From Guyparkeria sp. SCN-R1 (lineage in GTDB: Bacteria > Pseudomonadota > Gammaproteobacteria > Halothiobacillales > Halothiobacillaceae), in the NCBI RefSeq assembly GCF_003932495.1, contig NZ_QZMT01000001.1, forward strand, positions 265,915 to 329,914: a stretch of 64,000 nt of DNA. The letters run 5' to 3'. A model generated the notes under the pieces. The model had not been told where the DNA came from. It was given only the letters and a program-made list of their open reading frames with translations, and ran no database searches. The translations under genes were made by a program, and so were the position numbers. The stretch's first letter is position 1. Each line of letters begins with the position of its first letter. Of this stretch, positions 9,445 through 19,434 are shown one piece after another.

Positions 9445-10914
9445 TTAGGGTCGTTCGGCGAGGAGATCCTTGCGAGTGGCCACCCAAATCATCAGGTCGT
9501 GGAAGGCACGAATGTTCTCGACATAGTTGACGGTTTCGTTGCCGTGGGCATAGCCATACCGCATGTCCCGGTAGATCTCCGGATCGGAGAGCTGTGGCAG
9601 GCGCTCGCGCACGTCCGCCCACTGGGTGGGGTCGCCACCTTGTCGGCGTGTCAGCTCGAGGGCATCGCTGAGATGGCCGATGCCGACGTTGTAGGCGGCC
9701 AGCGCCAGGTAGGTGCGATCGGGTTCAATCGCCTTTTCAGGGACGAGTTCACGCAGCTGAGCGATGTATTTCGCACCGCTCATGATATTCGTGGTGGGGT
9801 CGGTGGGATCGGTCAAGCCGAGATCCCGTGCCGTGGGCAGGACAATCTGCATGACCCCGTAGGCGCCCTGGTGCGACACGGCGCCCGGTTGCCATTTCGA
9901 TTCCTGGTAGCCGACCGAGGCCAGCAGGCGCCAATCGATTTCGTAACGCTCTCCGGCTCGTCTAAAGGTGGCCAGATAGGGGCGGGCATGCGTCTCCAAA
10001 TCCTGCAGGAATCGTCTCGAGAGCGACTCGTCGAGTCGCTCGAACTGGGCGTAATGACGATCGACCAGCATCTTTAGTTGCTGGTCGCTGCGGGCTTCGG
10101 CGAAGAAACGGCGCGCTACCCGGTGCAATGACTCGTCCGCCTGTCGCGAGAACACCCACGCCAGAGCAACCGGTGGGCCGACGATCGGGCCGATGGCCAC
10201 CTCGTCGGAGAGTTTGTGTGCCAACAGGGCGATATGCGACAGGGCCAACGCGTAGTCGATGTCGCCATGACGGATACCCTCGAGGATCGCCAGCTTGTCC
10301 TGCGCCTCGACCACGTCGAGGCGGACGGTGTCGTCCTGTGCGATGACACGCTCGAGCCAGAAGCGACTCGCCGAGCCGGTCGGCAAGGTGATGGTCGCGC
10401 CGTCGATATCGGCAAGCCCCTTGGGAGCGGGCCGGTCAGTGGCGTGAATGAGCTTGCGACTGACCGTTAGGTACGGCGGCCCGAAACGGAAACGTTGCAT
10501 ACGTGCCGGGTCGACAGCCAGCCCTGCAGCGGCGAGATCGACCCGATTATCGGCCACGGCCTCGTAGGCGGCCTCGATGGTCGGCACCACCACGTACTCC
10601 ACGTCAACGCCAAGGCGCTCGGCGAATCGCCCCGTCAGGTCGTATTCCAGCCCCTGTGGTCGGTAGCTGTCGGGGATGTAGAGGGTTGGTTCGATCAGGG
10701 TGGCGACGCGAAGAACGCCGCGATCACGCACCTGTTCAAGCTGCGGGCTGCGCTTAAAGGTGTCGGCGACGTCGATGGCGGCCAGTCGGGCCGGGCGATC
10801 GGCGGGCGTCCAGGTCTGGATCCACCAAGCCACCGGGGCGGCAAACAGGGCACCCACGCCGATCAGCGGGATCAGCCAGCGGCCGATCCCGCGTTGCCGC
10901 GGGGGCATCGTCAA
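9445..10914 (-). CDS. mltF: Membrane-bound lytic murein transglycosylase F
   Basis: Peptidoglycan-cleaving enzyme that forms 1,6-anhydromuropeptides; 489 residues. An N-terminal membrane segment or signal (about residues 12-32) is followed by a periplasmic SBP_bac_3-like domain (about 55-295) and then an SLT domain. The catalytic Glu lies in QESKW near residue 336, followed by the GAYGVMQI motif and the AAYNVG segment. This two-domain layout is specific to MltF. Its start overlaps the ubiE stop by 4 bp, so it is the last gene of the hslV-hslU-DUF971-ubiE-mltF string. Confidence 0.93.
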   Translation of the reverse strand: MTMPPRQRGIGRWLIPLIGVGALFAAPVAWWIQTWTPADRPARLAAIDVADTFKRSPQLEQVRDRGVLRVATLIEPTLYIPDSYRPQGLEYDLTGRFAERLGVDVEYVVVPTIEAAYEAVADNRVDLAAAGLAVDPARMQRFRFGPPYLTVSRKLIHATDRPAPKGLADIDGATITLPTGSASRFWLERVIAQDDTVRLDVVEAQDKLAILEGIRHGDIDYALALSHIALLAHKLSDEVAIGPIVGPPVALAWVFSRQADESLHRVARRFFAEARSDQQLKMLVDRHYAQFERLDESLSRRFLQDLETHARPYLATFRRAGERYEIDWRLLASVGYQESKWQPGAVSHQGAYGVMQIVLPTARDLGLTDPTDPTTNIMSGAKYIAQLRELVPEKAIEPDRTYLALAAYNVGIGHLSDALELTRRQGGDPTQWADVRERLPQLSDPEIYRDMRYGYAHGNETVNYVENIRAFHDLMIWVATRKDLLAERP

Positions 10915-11654
10915 AACCTGAAGCCCACGTGGATCGCGACCACGCCGAAGGTGAGGTTATGCACGTCGACGTGATCGAAACTGTTATCGAGCATCATTCG
11001 CTCGAGCGTCTCTTGGTCGGGGTGCATGCGAATCGACTCGGCCAGGTATCGATAGCTGTCGGCGTCATTGGCCAGGAGCTTGCCCATCACCGGCAGGGCC
11101 GAGAACGAGTAGGCGTCGTAGACCCGCTCGACTAGCGGGTTGGTCGGCTTGGAGAACTCGAGGATCACCACGCGACCGCCGGGCTTGACCACGCGTGCCA
11201 TCTCGCCCAGTGCGCGGGCCTTGTCGGTGACGTTTCGCAGGCCGAAACCGATGGTCACGCAGTCGAAACGATTGCTTTCGAAGGGCAGGTCCTCGGCGTT
11301 GGCCAGGCTGTACTCGACGTTGTTGAAGATGCCCTGTTCGTCGAGCTTTTCGCGGCCGATCGAGAGCATGCTGGCGTTGATGTCTGAGAGCACCACCAGC
11401 CCGGTGTCGCCTACGATTCGCGCCATGCGCGCGGCGAGGTCCCCGGTGCCGGATGCCAGGTCGAGTGCCTGACCGCCGCGCCGGAGGCCCGTGTACTCGA
11501 GCGCGACGCGTTTCCAGATGCGGTGGATGCCCAGCGACATCGCATCGTTCATCAGGTCGTAGCGAGCGGCGACCGAGTCGAAGACCGAACCCACCAGCCG
11601 GGACTTTTCCTCGCGCGGGACTTCCCGGTAGCCAAAGTGCGTCTTCTCGGTCAT
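10911..11654 (-). CDS. ubiE: Ubiquinone/menaquinone C-methyltransferase
   Basis: SAM-dependent methyltransferase for the C-methylation step of ubiquinone (and menaquinone if made). The 247-residue protein shows both UbiE signatures: [14 protein letters not shown] near residue 33, and the [17 protein letters not shown] region near 160. The SAM-binding [10 protein letters not shown] motif is also present. In many gammaproteobacteria ubiE is followed by ubiJ and ubiB; here mltF occupies that place, so those genes must lie elsewhere if present. The stop overlaps the mltF start. Confidence 0.95.
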   Translation of the reverse strand: MTEKTHFGYREVPREEKSRLVGSVFDSVAARYDLMNDAMSLGIHRIWKRVALEYTGLRRGGQALDLASGTGDLAARMARIVGDTGLVVLSDINASMLSIGREKLDEQGIFNNVEYSLANAEDLPFESNRFDCVTIGFGLRNVTDKARALGEMARVVKPGGRVVILEFSKPTNPLVERVYDAYSFSALPVMGKLLANDADSYRYLAESIRMHPDQETLERMMLDNSFDHVDVHNLTFGVVAIHVGFRF

Positions 11655-11690
11655 GGTCGGTTCTCTCGTCAGGGATGCGGGGTCGACCGC

Positions 11691-12161
11691 TCAGTCGCGC
11701 GTCGATGACCCCGATGAATCGTTGGCCTGGGTTGCCGTGCTGGTTGCGGGGCTGCTTGGTGATAATACATCGTAAGGTGCGGCAGGTTCCGCACGCTCGG
11801 GATCGCGCTCGATGCCCGCAGCTGTAAGGCGCTCGAGGTAGTAGTTCCAGTGCTCGTCTCGACGGTCACCCAGTTCGCGCAGCAGCCCCCAGTCGTACAG
11901 GCCGCTGTCGTGCCCATCGTCGAACACGAGTTTGACCGCGTAACGACCCACCGGTTGCACGTCGAGGATCTTCACCCGCTCCTTGCCCAGCACCAGCATC
12001 ATCTCGCCACCGCCGTGGCCGCGTACCTCGGCCGAAGGGCTGAACACGCGCAGGTACTCGGCAGACAGATCGAAGGCTGCCCCGTCTGGGAAGACGAGAC
12101 TCAGGGCACTGCGGTCCTTGGCCAGGCGAATCTGTTTCGGTGCGGGTGGGTTGGTTGCCAT
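11691..12161 (-). CDS. DUF971 (GBBH-like N-terminal domain) protein
   Basis: Small protein of about 156 residues. Its body (about residues 8-115) matches the DUF971 / gamma-butyrobetaine-hydroxylase-like N-terminal fold, with VEYLRVFSPSAEVRGH-like and DDGHDSGLYDW motifs. The last 40 residues are a Ser/Thr/Ala-rich, probably disordered tail. Function is not established; these genes commonly sit next to hslVU and ubiE, as here. The frame is open to 12251 inside hslU, but ATG 12161 has a GAGG ribosome site and gives the usual start. Spacing is 19 bp from hslU and 36 bp to ubiE. Confidence 0.85.
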   Translation of the reverse strand: MATNPPAPKQIRLAKDRSALSLVFPDGAAFDLSAEYLRVFSPSAEVRGHGGGEMMLVLGKERVKILDVQPVGRYAVKLVFDDGHDSGLYDWGLLRELGDRRDEHWNYYLERLTAAGIERDPERAEPAAPYDVLSPSSPATSTATQANDSSGSSTRD

Positions 12162-12180
12162 GCGATACCTCGATTTTTCC

Positions 12181-13512
12181 TTACAGGATGTAGCGGCTGA
12201 GGTCTTCGTCGCGGGCCAGCTCGCCCAGGCGTTCTTCGACGAACTCGGCATCGAGCGAGAGCGTCTTGTTCTCGCCGCTCGCCTCGAAGCTCAGTTCTTC
12301 GAGCAGGTGTTCCATCACCGTGTGCAAACGGCGGGCCCCGATGTTCTCGGTTCGGTGGTTCACCTCGTAGGCGATCTCGGCAATGCGGCGGATGGCATCG
12401 TCGCTGAACTCGATGGTTAACCCGTCTGCGGCCAGCAGGGCCGTGTGCTGGCGCGTGAGCGCGGCATCCGGCTCGGTGAGGATGCGCACGAAGTCATCGC
12501 TGGAGAGCGCCTCGAGCTCGACCCGGATCGGCAGGCGGCCTTGTAGCTCGGGGATCAGGTCCGAGGGGCTCGCCACGTGGAAGGCCCCCGAGGCGATGAA
12601 CAGAATGTGATCGGTGCGCACCATGCCCACCTTGGTGTTGACGGTCGAGCCCTCGATCAGCGGCAGCATGTCGCGCTGCACGCCTTCGCGGGAGACCTCG
12701 CCACCGCCGTGCTCGGCGCGCTTGGCGACCTTGTCGATCTCGTCGATGAAGACGATGCCGTTCTGCTCGACGCGGTCGGCGGCCTCGGCGCGGATCTCTT
12801 CCTCGTTGACGAGGTTCGCGGCCTCCTCGTCGGTCAGCGCGGCGAGCGCCTCGGCCACGGTCATGCGACGCGTCTGGGTTTTGTCCTGGCTCATGTTCTG
12901 GAACACCGAGCGCAGCTGGCTGGCCATCTCCTCCATGCCCGGCGGGGTCATCACGTCGATACCGGCCGGGGCCTGGCGCAGCTCGATCTCCACCTCGCGG
13001 TCGTCCATCTCGCCCCGGCGGATCTTGTCGCGAAACTTCTCGCGGGTGTTGCGGTAGGCCTCCTGGCCATGGCTGTCGTCGTTCTGCCACGGGTCGCGCG
13101 GGGCAGGCAGCAGGGCATCGAGCACGCGGTCCTCGGCGGCGACCTTGGCCCGGTCGCGCACCTCGACCATGGCCTCCTGGCGCACCATCTTCAGGGCGTA
13201 TTCGGCAAGATCGCGGATCATCGATTCGACGTCGCGACCGACGTAGCCCACCTCGGTGAACTTGGTCGCCTCGATCTTGAGGAACGGCGCATTGGCCAGC
13301 TTGGCCAGCCGGCGGGCGATCTCGGTCTTGCCCACGCCGGTCGGGCCGATCATCAGGATGTTCTTGGGCGTGATCTCGCTCTTTAGGGGCTCGTCGACCT
13401 GTTGGCGACGCCAGCGGTTGCGCAGGGCGATGGCCACCGCCTTCTTGGCGGCATGTTGGCCGACGATATGCTTGTCGAGTTCCGAGACGATCTGTGCGGG
13501 TGTCAGGTTCAT
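12181..13512 (-). CDS. hslU: HslU ATPase subunit of the HslUV protease
   Basis: AAA+ unfoldase that feeds substrates to the HslV peptidase. The 443-residue protein has the Walker A motif GPTGVGKT near residue 57 and an [11 protein letters not shown] pore-loop segment. The HslU-specific I domain covers about 110-240, and Walker B FIDEIDK lies near 250. It ends in the classical ...LSRYIL tail that docks into HslV. Start and stop codons overlap with hslV by one base, the standard hslVU arrangement. Heat-shock control is expected for the operon but the promoter is only weakly visible. Confidence 0.97.
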   Translation of the reverse strand: MNLTPAQIVSELDKHIVGQHAAKKAVAIALRNRWRRQQVDEPLKSEITPKNILMIGPTGVGKTEIARRLAKLANAPFLKIEATKFTEVGYVGRDVESMIRDLAEYALKMVRQEAMVEVRDRAKVAAEDRVLDALLPAPRDPWQNDDSHGQEAYRNTREKFRDKIRRGEMDDREVEIELRQAPAGIDVMTPPGMEEMASQLRSVFQNMSQDKTQTRRMTVAEALAALTDEEAANLVNEEEIRAEAADRVEQNGIVFIDEIDKVAKRAEHGGGEVSREGVQRDMLPLIEGSTVNTKVGMVRTDHILFIASGAFHVASPSDLIPELQGRLPIRVELEALSSDDFVRILTEPDAALTRQHTALLAADGLTIEFSDDAIRRIAEIAYEVNHRTENIGARRLHTVMEHLLEELSFEASGENKTLSLDAEFVEERLGELARDEDLSRYIL

Positions 13513-14060
13513 CAGTCGAGTTCTTCGATGGTGAGCTTGTGATTGGTGTAGATGCAGATGTCGCCGGCAATGTGCAGGGCGGTTTCCACCGTCTCGCGGG
13601 CCGGGAGGTCCGAATGACGCATCAGCGCGGTGGCGGCCGACTGGGCATAGGCGCCCCCCGAGCCGATGGCGATCAGCGCGTCCTCCGGCTCGATCACGTC
13701 GCCGTTACCGCTGATGGTGAGCATCGCGTTGCGATCGGCGACCACCAGCATTGCCTCGAGCCGGCGCATCATCCGGTCGGTGCGCCAGTCCTTGGCCAGC
13801 TCCACGGCCGAGCGCAGCAGGTTGCCGCTGTACTTTTCCAGCTTGGCCTCGAAGCGCTCGAACAGCGTGAAGGCATCGGCGGTCGCGCCGGCAAACCCGG
13901 CGAGCACCTTCCCGTCGTACAGGGTGCGCACCTTGCGCGCGTTACCCTTGACTACGGTGTGGCCGAGCGTGACCTGGCCGTCGCCGCCGATGACGGTCTG
14001 GCCGTTTTTGCGCAGGCAGAGGATGGTGGTGCCGTAAAGGGTTTCTTCGTGGTGAGCCAT
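13512..14060 (-). CDS. hslV: HslV peptidase subunit
   Basis: N-terminal-threonine peptidase of the HslUV complex, proteasome-beta-like, 182 residues. [11 protein letters not shown] near the N-terminus and GGDGQVTLG follow the family pattern. The catalytic Thr would be Thr11, so ten residues must be removed on maturation, longer than the single Met of E. coli HslV but like several other proteobacteria. Upstream on this strand, TTGAAA (14145-14140) and TACACT (14124-14119) form a candidate promoter overlapping the end of xerC, with only a 15-bp spacer. Confidence 0.96.
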   Translation of the reverse strand: MAHHEETLYGTTILCLRKNGQTVIGGDGQVTLGHTVVKGNARKVRTLYDGKVLAGFAGATADAFTLFERFEAKLEKYSGNLLRSAVELAKDWRTDRMMRRLEAMLVVADRNAMLTISGNGDVIEPEDALIAIGSGGAYAQSAATALMRHSDLPARETVETALHIAGDICIYTNHKLTIEELD

Positions 14061-14141
14061 GGAAACGATCGGGTCCGGTTGATTGGTTGGGCCGAAGAGG
14101 GCGATCTGAAGGGAAGACAGTGTAGGCGATGGATGGGCTTT

Positions 14142-15149
14142 TCAACCCGGCTCATCGTCGCCCTGGGTGTCGTTCCTGGTTTTGTCCCGGCCGTGGCGCA
14201 TGGCGCGAGGATGCGCGCGTTCGTAGACGCCCATCAGGTGCTGGAAATCGAGGTGGGTATAGATCTGCGTGGTCGAGAGGCTTTCGTGCCCCAGCATCTC
14301 CTGGACGGCGCGCAGGTCGCCCGAGGATTCGAGCACGTGCGTGGCAAAGGCATGACGCAATTGGTGAGGGTGCAGTGGGGCGTCAAGCCCGGCCTGGCGA
14401 GAGGCGCGGTTGAGACGCAACTGCACGGAGCGGGCCGACAGGCGCCGGCCACGATCGTTGATGAACACGGCCGCGGTGCCGGTCCGATCCCATTCGCGGC
14501 GCGCGGTCAGCCACTCCTGCATCGCGGTACGGGCCTGGCGACCGACCGGCACGATGCGTGTCTTGTCCCGTTTGCCGGTGACCCGTGCCTGCCCGGCGGC
14601 CAGGTCGATGTCGGTCAGGTCGAGGGAGACCAGTTCAGCCAGTCGCAGGCCACTGCCGTAGAGCCATTCGAACAGGCAGCGATCCCGCAAGGCGCGGATT
14701 TCCGCGGCACGGCGTTGCGCCGGGGTCTTCGGCGCCTCGTCCGTGGAGCTGCTCGCAGGCGCGCGCGGGCCGTCGAGCAGCCGGGCCAGCGTCTCGATAT
14801 CCGGGGCGTCGGGGAGGCGTTTGGGCGCCTTTGGCGCCTTGAGCAACAGCGGGTCGGCCGGGCAATCAAGGCCAAGGCGTTGCCAGAAGCCCATCAGGCG
14901 CTTGATCGCGCTGACATGGCGGGCGATTGAGCGGGGTGATTGCCCGGAGCGGGCCAGCTCGGCGAGGAAACGGCGCAGTGACCGATCGTCGACCGTGGCA
15001 CTCGATTCGATACCAAGGGTGTTGAGGTGGTCGGCCAGCCGCGACCACGAGGCCTGGTAGGCCTTGCGGGTGAGCGGGTTGAGTCGGTGATCGGCGGCCA
15101 GTGCCTCGGTCGCCCGGTCGAAGGCCGTTGTCAGCGGGGCGGCGGGCAC
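14142..15149 (-). CDS. xerC: Tyrosine recombinase XerC
   Basis: Site-specific recombinase that, with XerD, resolves chromosome dimers at dif. The 335-residue protein has an N-terminal SAM-like core-binding domain (about 10-100). The catalytic domain shows all expected residues: Arg in GSGLRLAEL (about 167), Lys in GKRDKTR (about 193), HQLRHAFATH (about 263-272), His in LGHESL (about 287) and Tyr in IYTHLD (about 297). A Ser/Pro/Ala-rich insert of about 25 residues (around 128-152) separates the domains. It sits in the conserved dapF-DUF484-xerC string, 6 bp after the DUF484 gene. Confidence 0.93.
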   Translation of the reverse strand: MPAAPLTTAFDRATEALAADHRLNPLTRKAYQASWSRLADHLNTLGIESSATVDDRSLRRFLAELARSGQSPRSIARHVSAIKRLMGFWQRLGLDCPADPLLLKAPKAPKRLPDAPDIETLARLLDGPRAPASSSTDEAPKTPAQRRAAEIRALRDRCLFEWLYGSGLRLAELVSLDLTDIDLAAGQARVTGKRDKTRIVPVGRQARTAMQEWLTARREWDRTGTAAVFINDRGRRLSARSVQLRLNRASRQAGLDAPLHPHQLRHAFATHVLESSGDLRAVQEMLGHESLSTTQIYTHLDFQHLMGVYERAHPRAMRHGRDKTRNDTQGDDEPG

Positions 15150-15154
15150 GTCGG

Positions 15155-15856
15155 TCAGTGACGGTCGTGGTCGCTCGCGGCCTGCCCGAGAAACGCGCCG
15201 GCGAGCTCGCCGATCTGCTCGAGAAAGTGCGTGCCCTGGGCGGGGTTGAAGCCGTCCGGCAGGTGGCGCCCCAGGGCGACGATGTAGCGGGCGGGGCCGG
15301 AGGCCTTCGAGGGAATGGCGATCAGAGCGGCCGAGCCGGTTTGCGGCAGCGTGTCACCGAACAGGCTCTCACGCACCGTGTCATGCGGGCGGCCGCAGAA
15401 CGGGGTGGGGTTGTCCAGCCAGCCGGCCAGCAGCTTGCGGGTCTCGCCGTCGAGATCGGCCAGCGGCACGACGCGACACGTGTCGATTTCGAAGTCGGCC
15501 TGGATCTGTTTTTCCAGCGTGGCCGGGGAACGATCCGTGGCGTTCAGCAGCCCTTCGCAGAAGCGGTGCAACAGGCGATCGGCCTCGGCGTTGTCGGCGG
15601 CCACCTGGTGGAGCTGATCCAGGGCATGACGATTATGAAGTGCCTGGCCGCGCCAGCGTCGCAGTTGCCAGTGGTGCAGGGAGACCACCGGCTGTGGCGG
15701 GCCGGGCAGTTCGATGTGATCGAGAATTTCCGGGTGCTCGAGGAACAGGTCCGGGTGGGTGCGCAGGTAGGCGAGCACCGTCTCGGCGCTCGGTGTCTGC
15801 TGGTTGTCGACCTCGGCGTCCGTGTCGGCAAGTTCGAAGGCCACGTTCTCGCTCAT
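15155..15856 (-). CDS. DUF484 family protein (GAF-like), YigA-type
   Basis: 233-residue cytoplasmic protein of the DUF484 family, recognised by the N-terminal VLAYLRTHPDLFLEHPEIL motif. A helical segment follows, and then a GAF-like domain ending in SGPARYIVALGR. No catalytic function is known. The gene is nearly always between dapF and xerC in gammaproteobacteria, and that order is kept. A 176-bp gap to dapF contains a palindromic repeat described separately. Start ATG 15856 gives a normal N-terminus. Confidence 0.88.
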   Translation of the reverse strand: MSENVAFELADTDAEVDNQQTPSAETVLAYLRTHPDLFLEHPEILDHIELPGPPQPVVSLHHWQLRRWRGQALHNRHALDQLHQVAADNAEADRLLHRFCEGLLNATDRSPATLEKQIQADFEIDTCRVVPLADLDGETRKLLAGWLDNPTPFCGRPHDTVRESLFGDTLPQTGSAALIAIPSKASGPARYIVALGRHLPDGFNPAQGTHFLEQIGELAGAFLGQAASDHDRH

Positions 15857-15905
15857 GCGTAATCCCTTGATGGTTATTGGCTGCAGGCGCCTCTTCGGGC
15901 GCTTG

Positions 15906-15980
15906 GGCAGATCTGCGCGAATCCGATGCCACTTAGGCGGGGCCCCGCAGAACGGAGTCGAATTCGCGCAGACCTTTCAG
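15906..15980. repeat. Imperfect inverted repeat, copy 1 of dispersed family (see 61642-61735)
   Basis: Left arm contains TCTGCGCGAATCCGATGCCA (starting near 15912), and the right arm, near 15957-15977, contains the near-complement. Both arms align with the perfect palindrome at 61642-61735, including the flanking CCACT and the CGCAGA-CGG spacer segment. It lies between dapF and the DUF484 gene, and no gene overlaps it. Confidence 0.8.
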
Positions 15981-16032
15981 GCGTCTACCTTACCCCCGCG
16001 TGCCGGGCTCGGCAATGCGGTGGCGACGGTCG

Positions 16033-16917
16033 TCATTCGGTGGAGTCGATCGCGACCTCGCCGTCGAAGACGAAGGTAGCCGGCCCGGTCATGAACAGCG
16101 AGTCGTCCTCGCGGCCGGACCACTCGATCGATAATGCTCCGCCGCGCAGGTCGACCCGGCAGGGCGAGTGCAGCCGCCCGGCACGAATGCCGGCGGCGAC
16201 GGCTGCGCAGGCACCGGTGCCACAGGCCAGGGTCTCGCCCGCCCCCCGCTCGAACACCCGCAGGGCGATGTGATCGGGGCGATGTTGCTGGACAAAGCCG
16301 ACATTCACCCGTCGGGGGAAGGCCGGGTGTGCCTCGAGTGCAGTGCCCACGGCCTCTACCGGGAAGCTCTCGAGATCCTTTACCTGGAGGACCGCGTGCG
16401 GGTTGCCCATCGAGACCGCCTCCAGCGTGACTCGGTCGAGACCGCCGGGTTGTCCGCTGAGCATCAGGGTGTAGGGCGATTCGCTTGCTGTGATCGGCGG
16501 CTTGAATGGAATGGCCTCAGGGCCGAATCGAGGCCTGCCCATGTCGACCCGGACGCGGTCATCGTCGGTCAGATGCAACACGATCGGCCCGCCGGCGGTT
16601 TCGACGCGAATCTCGCGCCGATCGGTCAGCCCACGTTCGGCCACAAAGCGTGCGAAGCAGCGCGCGCCATTGCCGCACTGTTCCACCTCGCCGCCATCGG
16701 CGTTGAAGATGCGGTAGCGAAAATCGGCCTTCGTGCCGCTCGGCGGCTCGATCAACAGCAACTGATCGAAGCCGATGCCGAAATGGCGATCGGCCCAGCC
16801 TTGAATGCGCGTTGGGGTCAGCCATTCGGCGACCGGCAAGCGGCGACTGACGGCATCGACCACCATGAAGTCGTTGCCCAGTCCGTGCATCTTGGTGAAA
16901 GCCAGCCGTTGGGCCAT
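16033..16917 (-). CDS. dapF: Diaminopimelate epimerase
   Basis: Interconverts LL- and meso-diaminopimelate for lysine and peptidoglycan synthesis. The 294-residue protein has the duplicated DapF fold with both catalytic cysteines: Cys81 in QCGNGARC and Cys232 in LACGTGACA. The N-terminal KMHGLGNDF motif is present, as is NADGGEVEQ. Length is slightly above the usual 275 because of loop additions. It is the first gene of the dapF-DUF484-xerC string, and its own upstream neighbour is the terminator of the transporter gene. Confidence 0.96.
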   Translation of the reverse strand: MAQRLAFTKMHGLGNDFMVVDAVSRRLPVAEWLTPTRIQGWADRHFGIGFDQLLLIEPPSGTKADFRYRIFNADGGEVEQCGNGARCFARFVAERGLTDRREIRVETAGGPIVLHLTDDDRVRVDMGRPRFGPEAIPFKPPITASESPYTLMLSGQPGGLDRVTLEAVSMGNPHAVLQVKDLESFPVEAVGTALEAHPAFPRRVNVGFVQQHRPDHIALRVFERGAGETLACGTGACAAVAAGIRAGRLHSPCRVDLRGGALSIEWSGREDDSLFMTGPATFVFDGEVAIDSTE

Positions 16918-17032
16918 GAAATGCCTCGTCGTGATCAGGGGGGGGATCTTGTCCCAATTCTATCATTCGGCTGCCGCCGAGCGGAGGGTGTGGCCGGGTG
17001 ACGTCGGCAGGTCTTGCCGACCGGTGGGCACG

Positions 17033-17061
17033 AAAAAAACCCGCCACTCTCGTGACGGGTT
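17033..17061 (-). terminator. Intrinsic terminator after the BCCT transporter gene
   Basis: Stem 17038-17047 with 17052-17061 (AACCCGCCAC against GTGACGGGTT, one mismatch). The run of seven A at 17033-17039 reads as U-tract on the minus strand. It lies 36 bp past the transporter stop. Confidence 0.8.
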
Positions 17062-17096
17062 GGTGGGTCGGTCCGACCGTCGTCCCGGCGGGGCGA

Positions 17097-19187
17097 TCAG
17101 CTATCGGTGGTCGGCCCGGCCTTGCCGTTACCCAGCTGACGAATTCGCTGGGTGTGGAGGTCGTCGTCATGCTCTTCCATCTTCCACGGCAGGATGGCCG
17201 GGGAGGTGTGCAGGAAGTGCATGTACTTCTCGAACTGGTCGAGGATGTCGCTGATGACCGTCTCGCGGTCGTAGCCGTAGATGTTGTAGGAACGGCCACC
17301 ACGGCGCAGGTAGACCTCGGCGCGGTAGTAGTGGCTGTCGCCGTCGAGCGAGCGGTCCTGTTCCGGGAAGGCGAAGCCCGGCTTGGCGTAGCCGCGCAGG
17401 CGCACTTCATAGATGAATGCCATGGTGTCCGTCTTGGTGACGCTCAGGTGGGCACGGCAGCGCTCCTCGTCGAAATCGGTCTCGACCGGCCAACCCTGCC
17501 CGTTGAGTTCCTCGCTCACCTGGGCCATTGCCTCGACCACGTCGTTCTGGATGAACGCGGCCACCGGCTCGCGCTTCGGGAAGCTGACCATGTTGGTCAC
17601 CCGCTTGCGCCAGTTGTCGACCCCGCCGAGGCTGCCGTGGCGACCGGCATTCATGTGGTGCTGCAGGCTCACCTCGCGATGCCCCTCGATCTGCAATGCG
17701 CGCCACATGCCCACCGCGGCGATCAGCATGATGATCGCGAACGGCAGGGCGGCGGTGATCGAGGCCGTCTGCAGGGCGCCCAGGCCGCCGGCGAGCAGCA
17801 GCACCGAGGCGACCACGCCCTCCAGCACGGCCCAGAAGACCCGCTGGAGTGCCGGGGTCTGGATCGCGCCACCCGAGGCCAGCGAATCAATGACCAGCGA
17901 GCCGGAGTCCGAAGAGGTCACGAAGAAGGTGATGATCAGCACGATCGTCAGGAAGGAGATGATCGGTGTGAGCGGCAGCATCTCGAACAATTTGAACAGG
18001 GCGATCGCCTTGTCCGTCTGTACCTGGCCGATCAGGGCATCGGCCCCCTCGTGCATGATCGCGTTGAGCGCGGTATCGCCGAACACGGTGAACCAGAAGA
18101 AGGTGAAAATCGTCGGCACGAACATCACGCCCAGCACGAACTGGCGGATGGTCCGCCCACGGCTGATCTTCGCGATGAACAGCCCGACGAACGGTGCCCA
18201 GGCGATGGTCCAGCCGAAGATGAACAGCGTCCAGTTGCCGATCCAGTCGCTCGACTCGTAGGCCTGCAGGCTAAAAGTGCGCTCGACGATGTTCGAGAGG
18301 TAAAAACCGGTGTTCTCGACGAAGGCCTCGAGCAGGAAGACGGTCGGTCCCATCAGGAACACGAACAGCACCAGGGCGATCGCCATGATCATGTTCAACT
18401 GCGACAGGCGCTTGATCCCCTTGTCCATGCCGGCGACCACCGAGACGGTAGCCGCGGCGGTAATCACGGCGATCGCGATGATCTGCACGGTGGTGTTCAC
18501 CGGAATGTTCGGCCACAGGTAGTTCAGGCCGGCGTTGATCTGTGCAACGGACAGGCCCAGCGTGGTGGCGATGCCGAACATGGTGCCGAGGATGGCAAAA
18601 ACGTCCACCGTGTGGCCGATCGGTCCGTGGATACGCTCACCGATCAGCGGGTAGAGCGCCGAGCGCATCGATAGCGGCAGTCCGTGGCGGAAGGCAAAGT
18701 AGGCCAGCACCAGGCCGACCAGGCCGTAGATCGCCCAGATGTGAAAGCCCCAGTGGAAGAACGAGATCTGCAACGCCTGCTTGGCCGCATCGATGGTCTC
18801 GGCCGAGCCGTTGGGTGGGCTGGCGAAGTGGAGCACCGGCTCGGCCACGCCGAAGAACAGCAGCGCAATGCCGTAGCCGGCCGAAAACAGCATGGCGAAC
18901 CACGCCGGGAAGCTGTATTCCGGCTCGGAGTGGTCCGGGCCGAGCTTGATCCGCCCCCAGGGCGAGATGGCCACGGCGATGAAGAAGATCAGGAAGATCG
19001 CCACGGCCAGCATGTAGAACCAACCGAAATCGTTGGTGATCCATTCCAGGACCTTGGCAAAGACATCCCCGGCGCGATCGGGGTTGATCACGGTGCCAAT
19101 GACCAGCAGTGCGATGACGATCACCGCGGGCAGAAAGACCGGCATCAGCAGCGTCGTGCGTTTGCCGATAGTGGGGGTGGTGCTCAT
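17097..19187 (-). CDS. betT: BCCT-family choline/betaine transporter, BetT-like
   Basis: Inner-membrane symporter of the betaine/carnitine/choline family; 696 residues with about 12 membrane helices in the first 510. The diagnostic glycine-rich stretch GYGIALLFFGVAEPV (helix 3 region) and the WTIAWAPFVGLFIAKISRGR segment are present. A soluble C-terminal extension of about 170 residues is typical of BetT-type osmotically regulated choline carriers. Substrate (choline versus glycine betaine) is inferred only. No bet oxidation genes are adjacent. Such a transporter fits life at elevated salt. It has its own terminator and is transcribed divergently from typA. Confidence 0.88.
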   Translation of the reverse strand: MSTTPTIGKRTTLLMPVFLPAVIVIALLVIGTVINPDRAGDVFAKVLEWITNDFGWFYMLAVAIFLIFFIAVAISPWGRIKLGPDHSEPEYSFPAWFAMLFSAGYGIALLFFGVAEPVLHFASPPNGSAETIDAAKQALQISFFHWGFHIWAIYGLVGLVLAYFAFRHGLPLSMRSALYPLIGERIHGPIGHTVDVFAILGTMFGIATTLGLSVAQINAGLNYLWPNIPVNTTVQIIAIAVITAAATVSVVAGMDKGIKRLSQLNMIMAIALVLFVFLMGPTVFLLEAFVENTGFYLSNIVERTFSLQAYESSDWIGNWTLFIFGWTIAWAPFVGLFIAKISRGRTIRQFVLGVMFVPTIFTFFWFTVFGDTALNAIMHEGADALIGQVQTDKAIALFKLFEMLPLTPIISFLTIVLIITFFVTSSDSGSLVIDSLASGGAIQTPALQRVFWAVLEGVVASVLLLAGGLGALQTASITAALPFAIIMLIAAVGMWRALQIEGHREVSLQHHMNAGRHGSLGGVDNWRKRVTNMVSFPKREPVAAFIQNDVVEAMAQVSEELNGQGWPVETDFDEERCRAHLSVTKTDTMAFIYEVRLRGYAKPGFAFPEQDRSLDGDSHYYRAEVYLRRGGRSYNIYGYDRETVISDILDQFEKYMHFLHTSPAILPWKMEEHDDDLHTQRIRQLGNGKAGPTTDS

Positions 19188-19370
19188 GGAGGGCTCCCTG
19201 CGTTCTCGTTCGTTCTTATAAATGGTGTCGCGGAATGCCCGAGTTGGGGGACTCGGCGACCAGGACCCCGTAGGTATATCACCTAGAGCGTGTTTTTGCT
19301 GATCTTCACGGCCACGCCCCGTTTGTTCGGGCCATGTTGGCGGGGTTGTTGCCGACTTTTGGTTTTCCGC

Positions 19371-19400
19371 CTCGGTTGGTTTGGCTTTTGTGTTTATACT
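19371..19400 (+). promoter_or_regulatory. Candidate typA promoter
   Basis: A near-consensus -10 TATACT lies at 19395-19400; the matching -35 region (around 19371-19377) is poor. Transcription would begin about 19407, ruling out translation from the upstream end of the open frame and supporting the GTG 19435 start of typA. Confidence 0.5.
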
Positions 19401-19434
19401 GCGCGCCTTATTTCAATCCCTTGGACCGTTTTTT

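Noticed and set aside
19381..19434. N-terminal extension of TypA from 19381.
   Set aside because: A -10 promoter element lies inside it and the extra residues are not part of the family; GTG 19435 is used instead.
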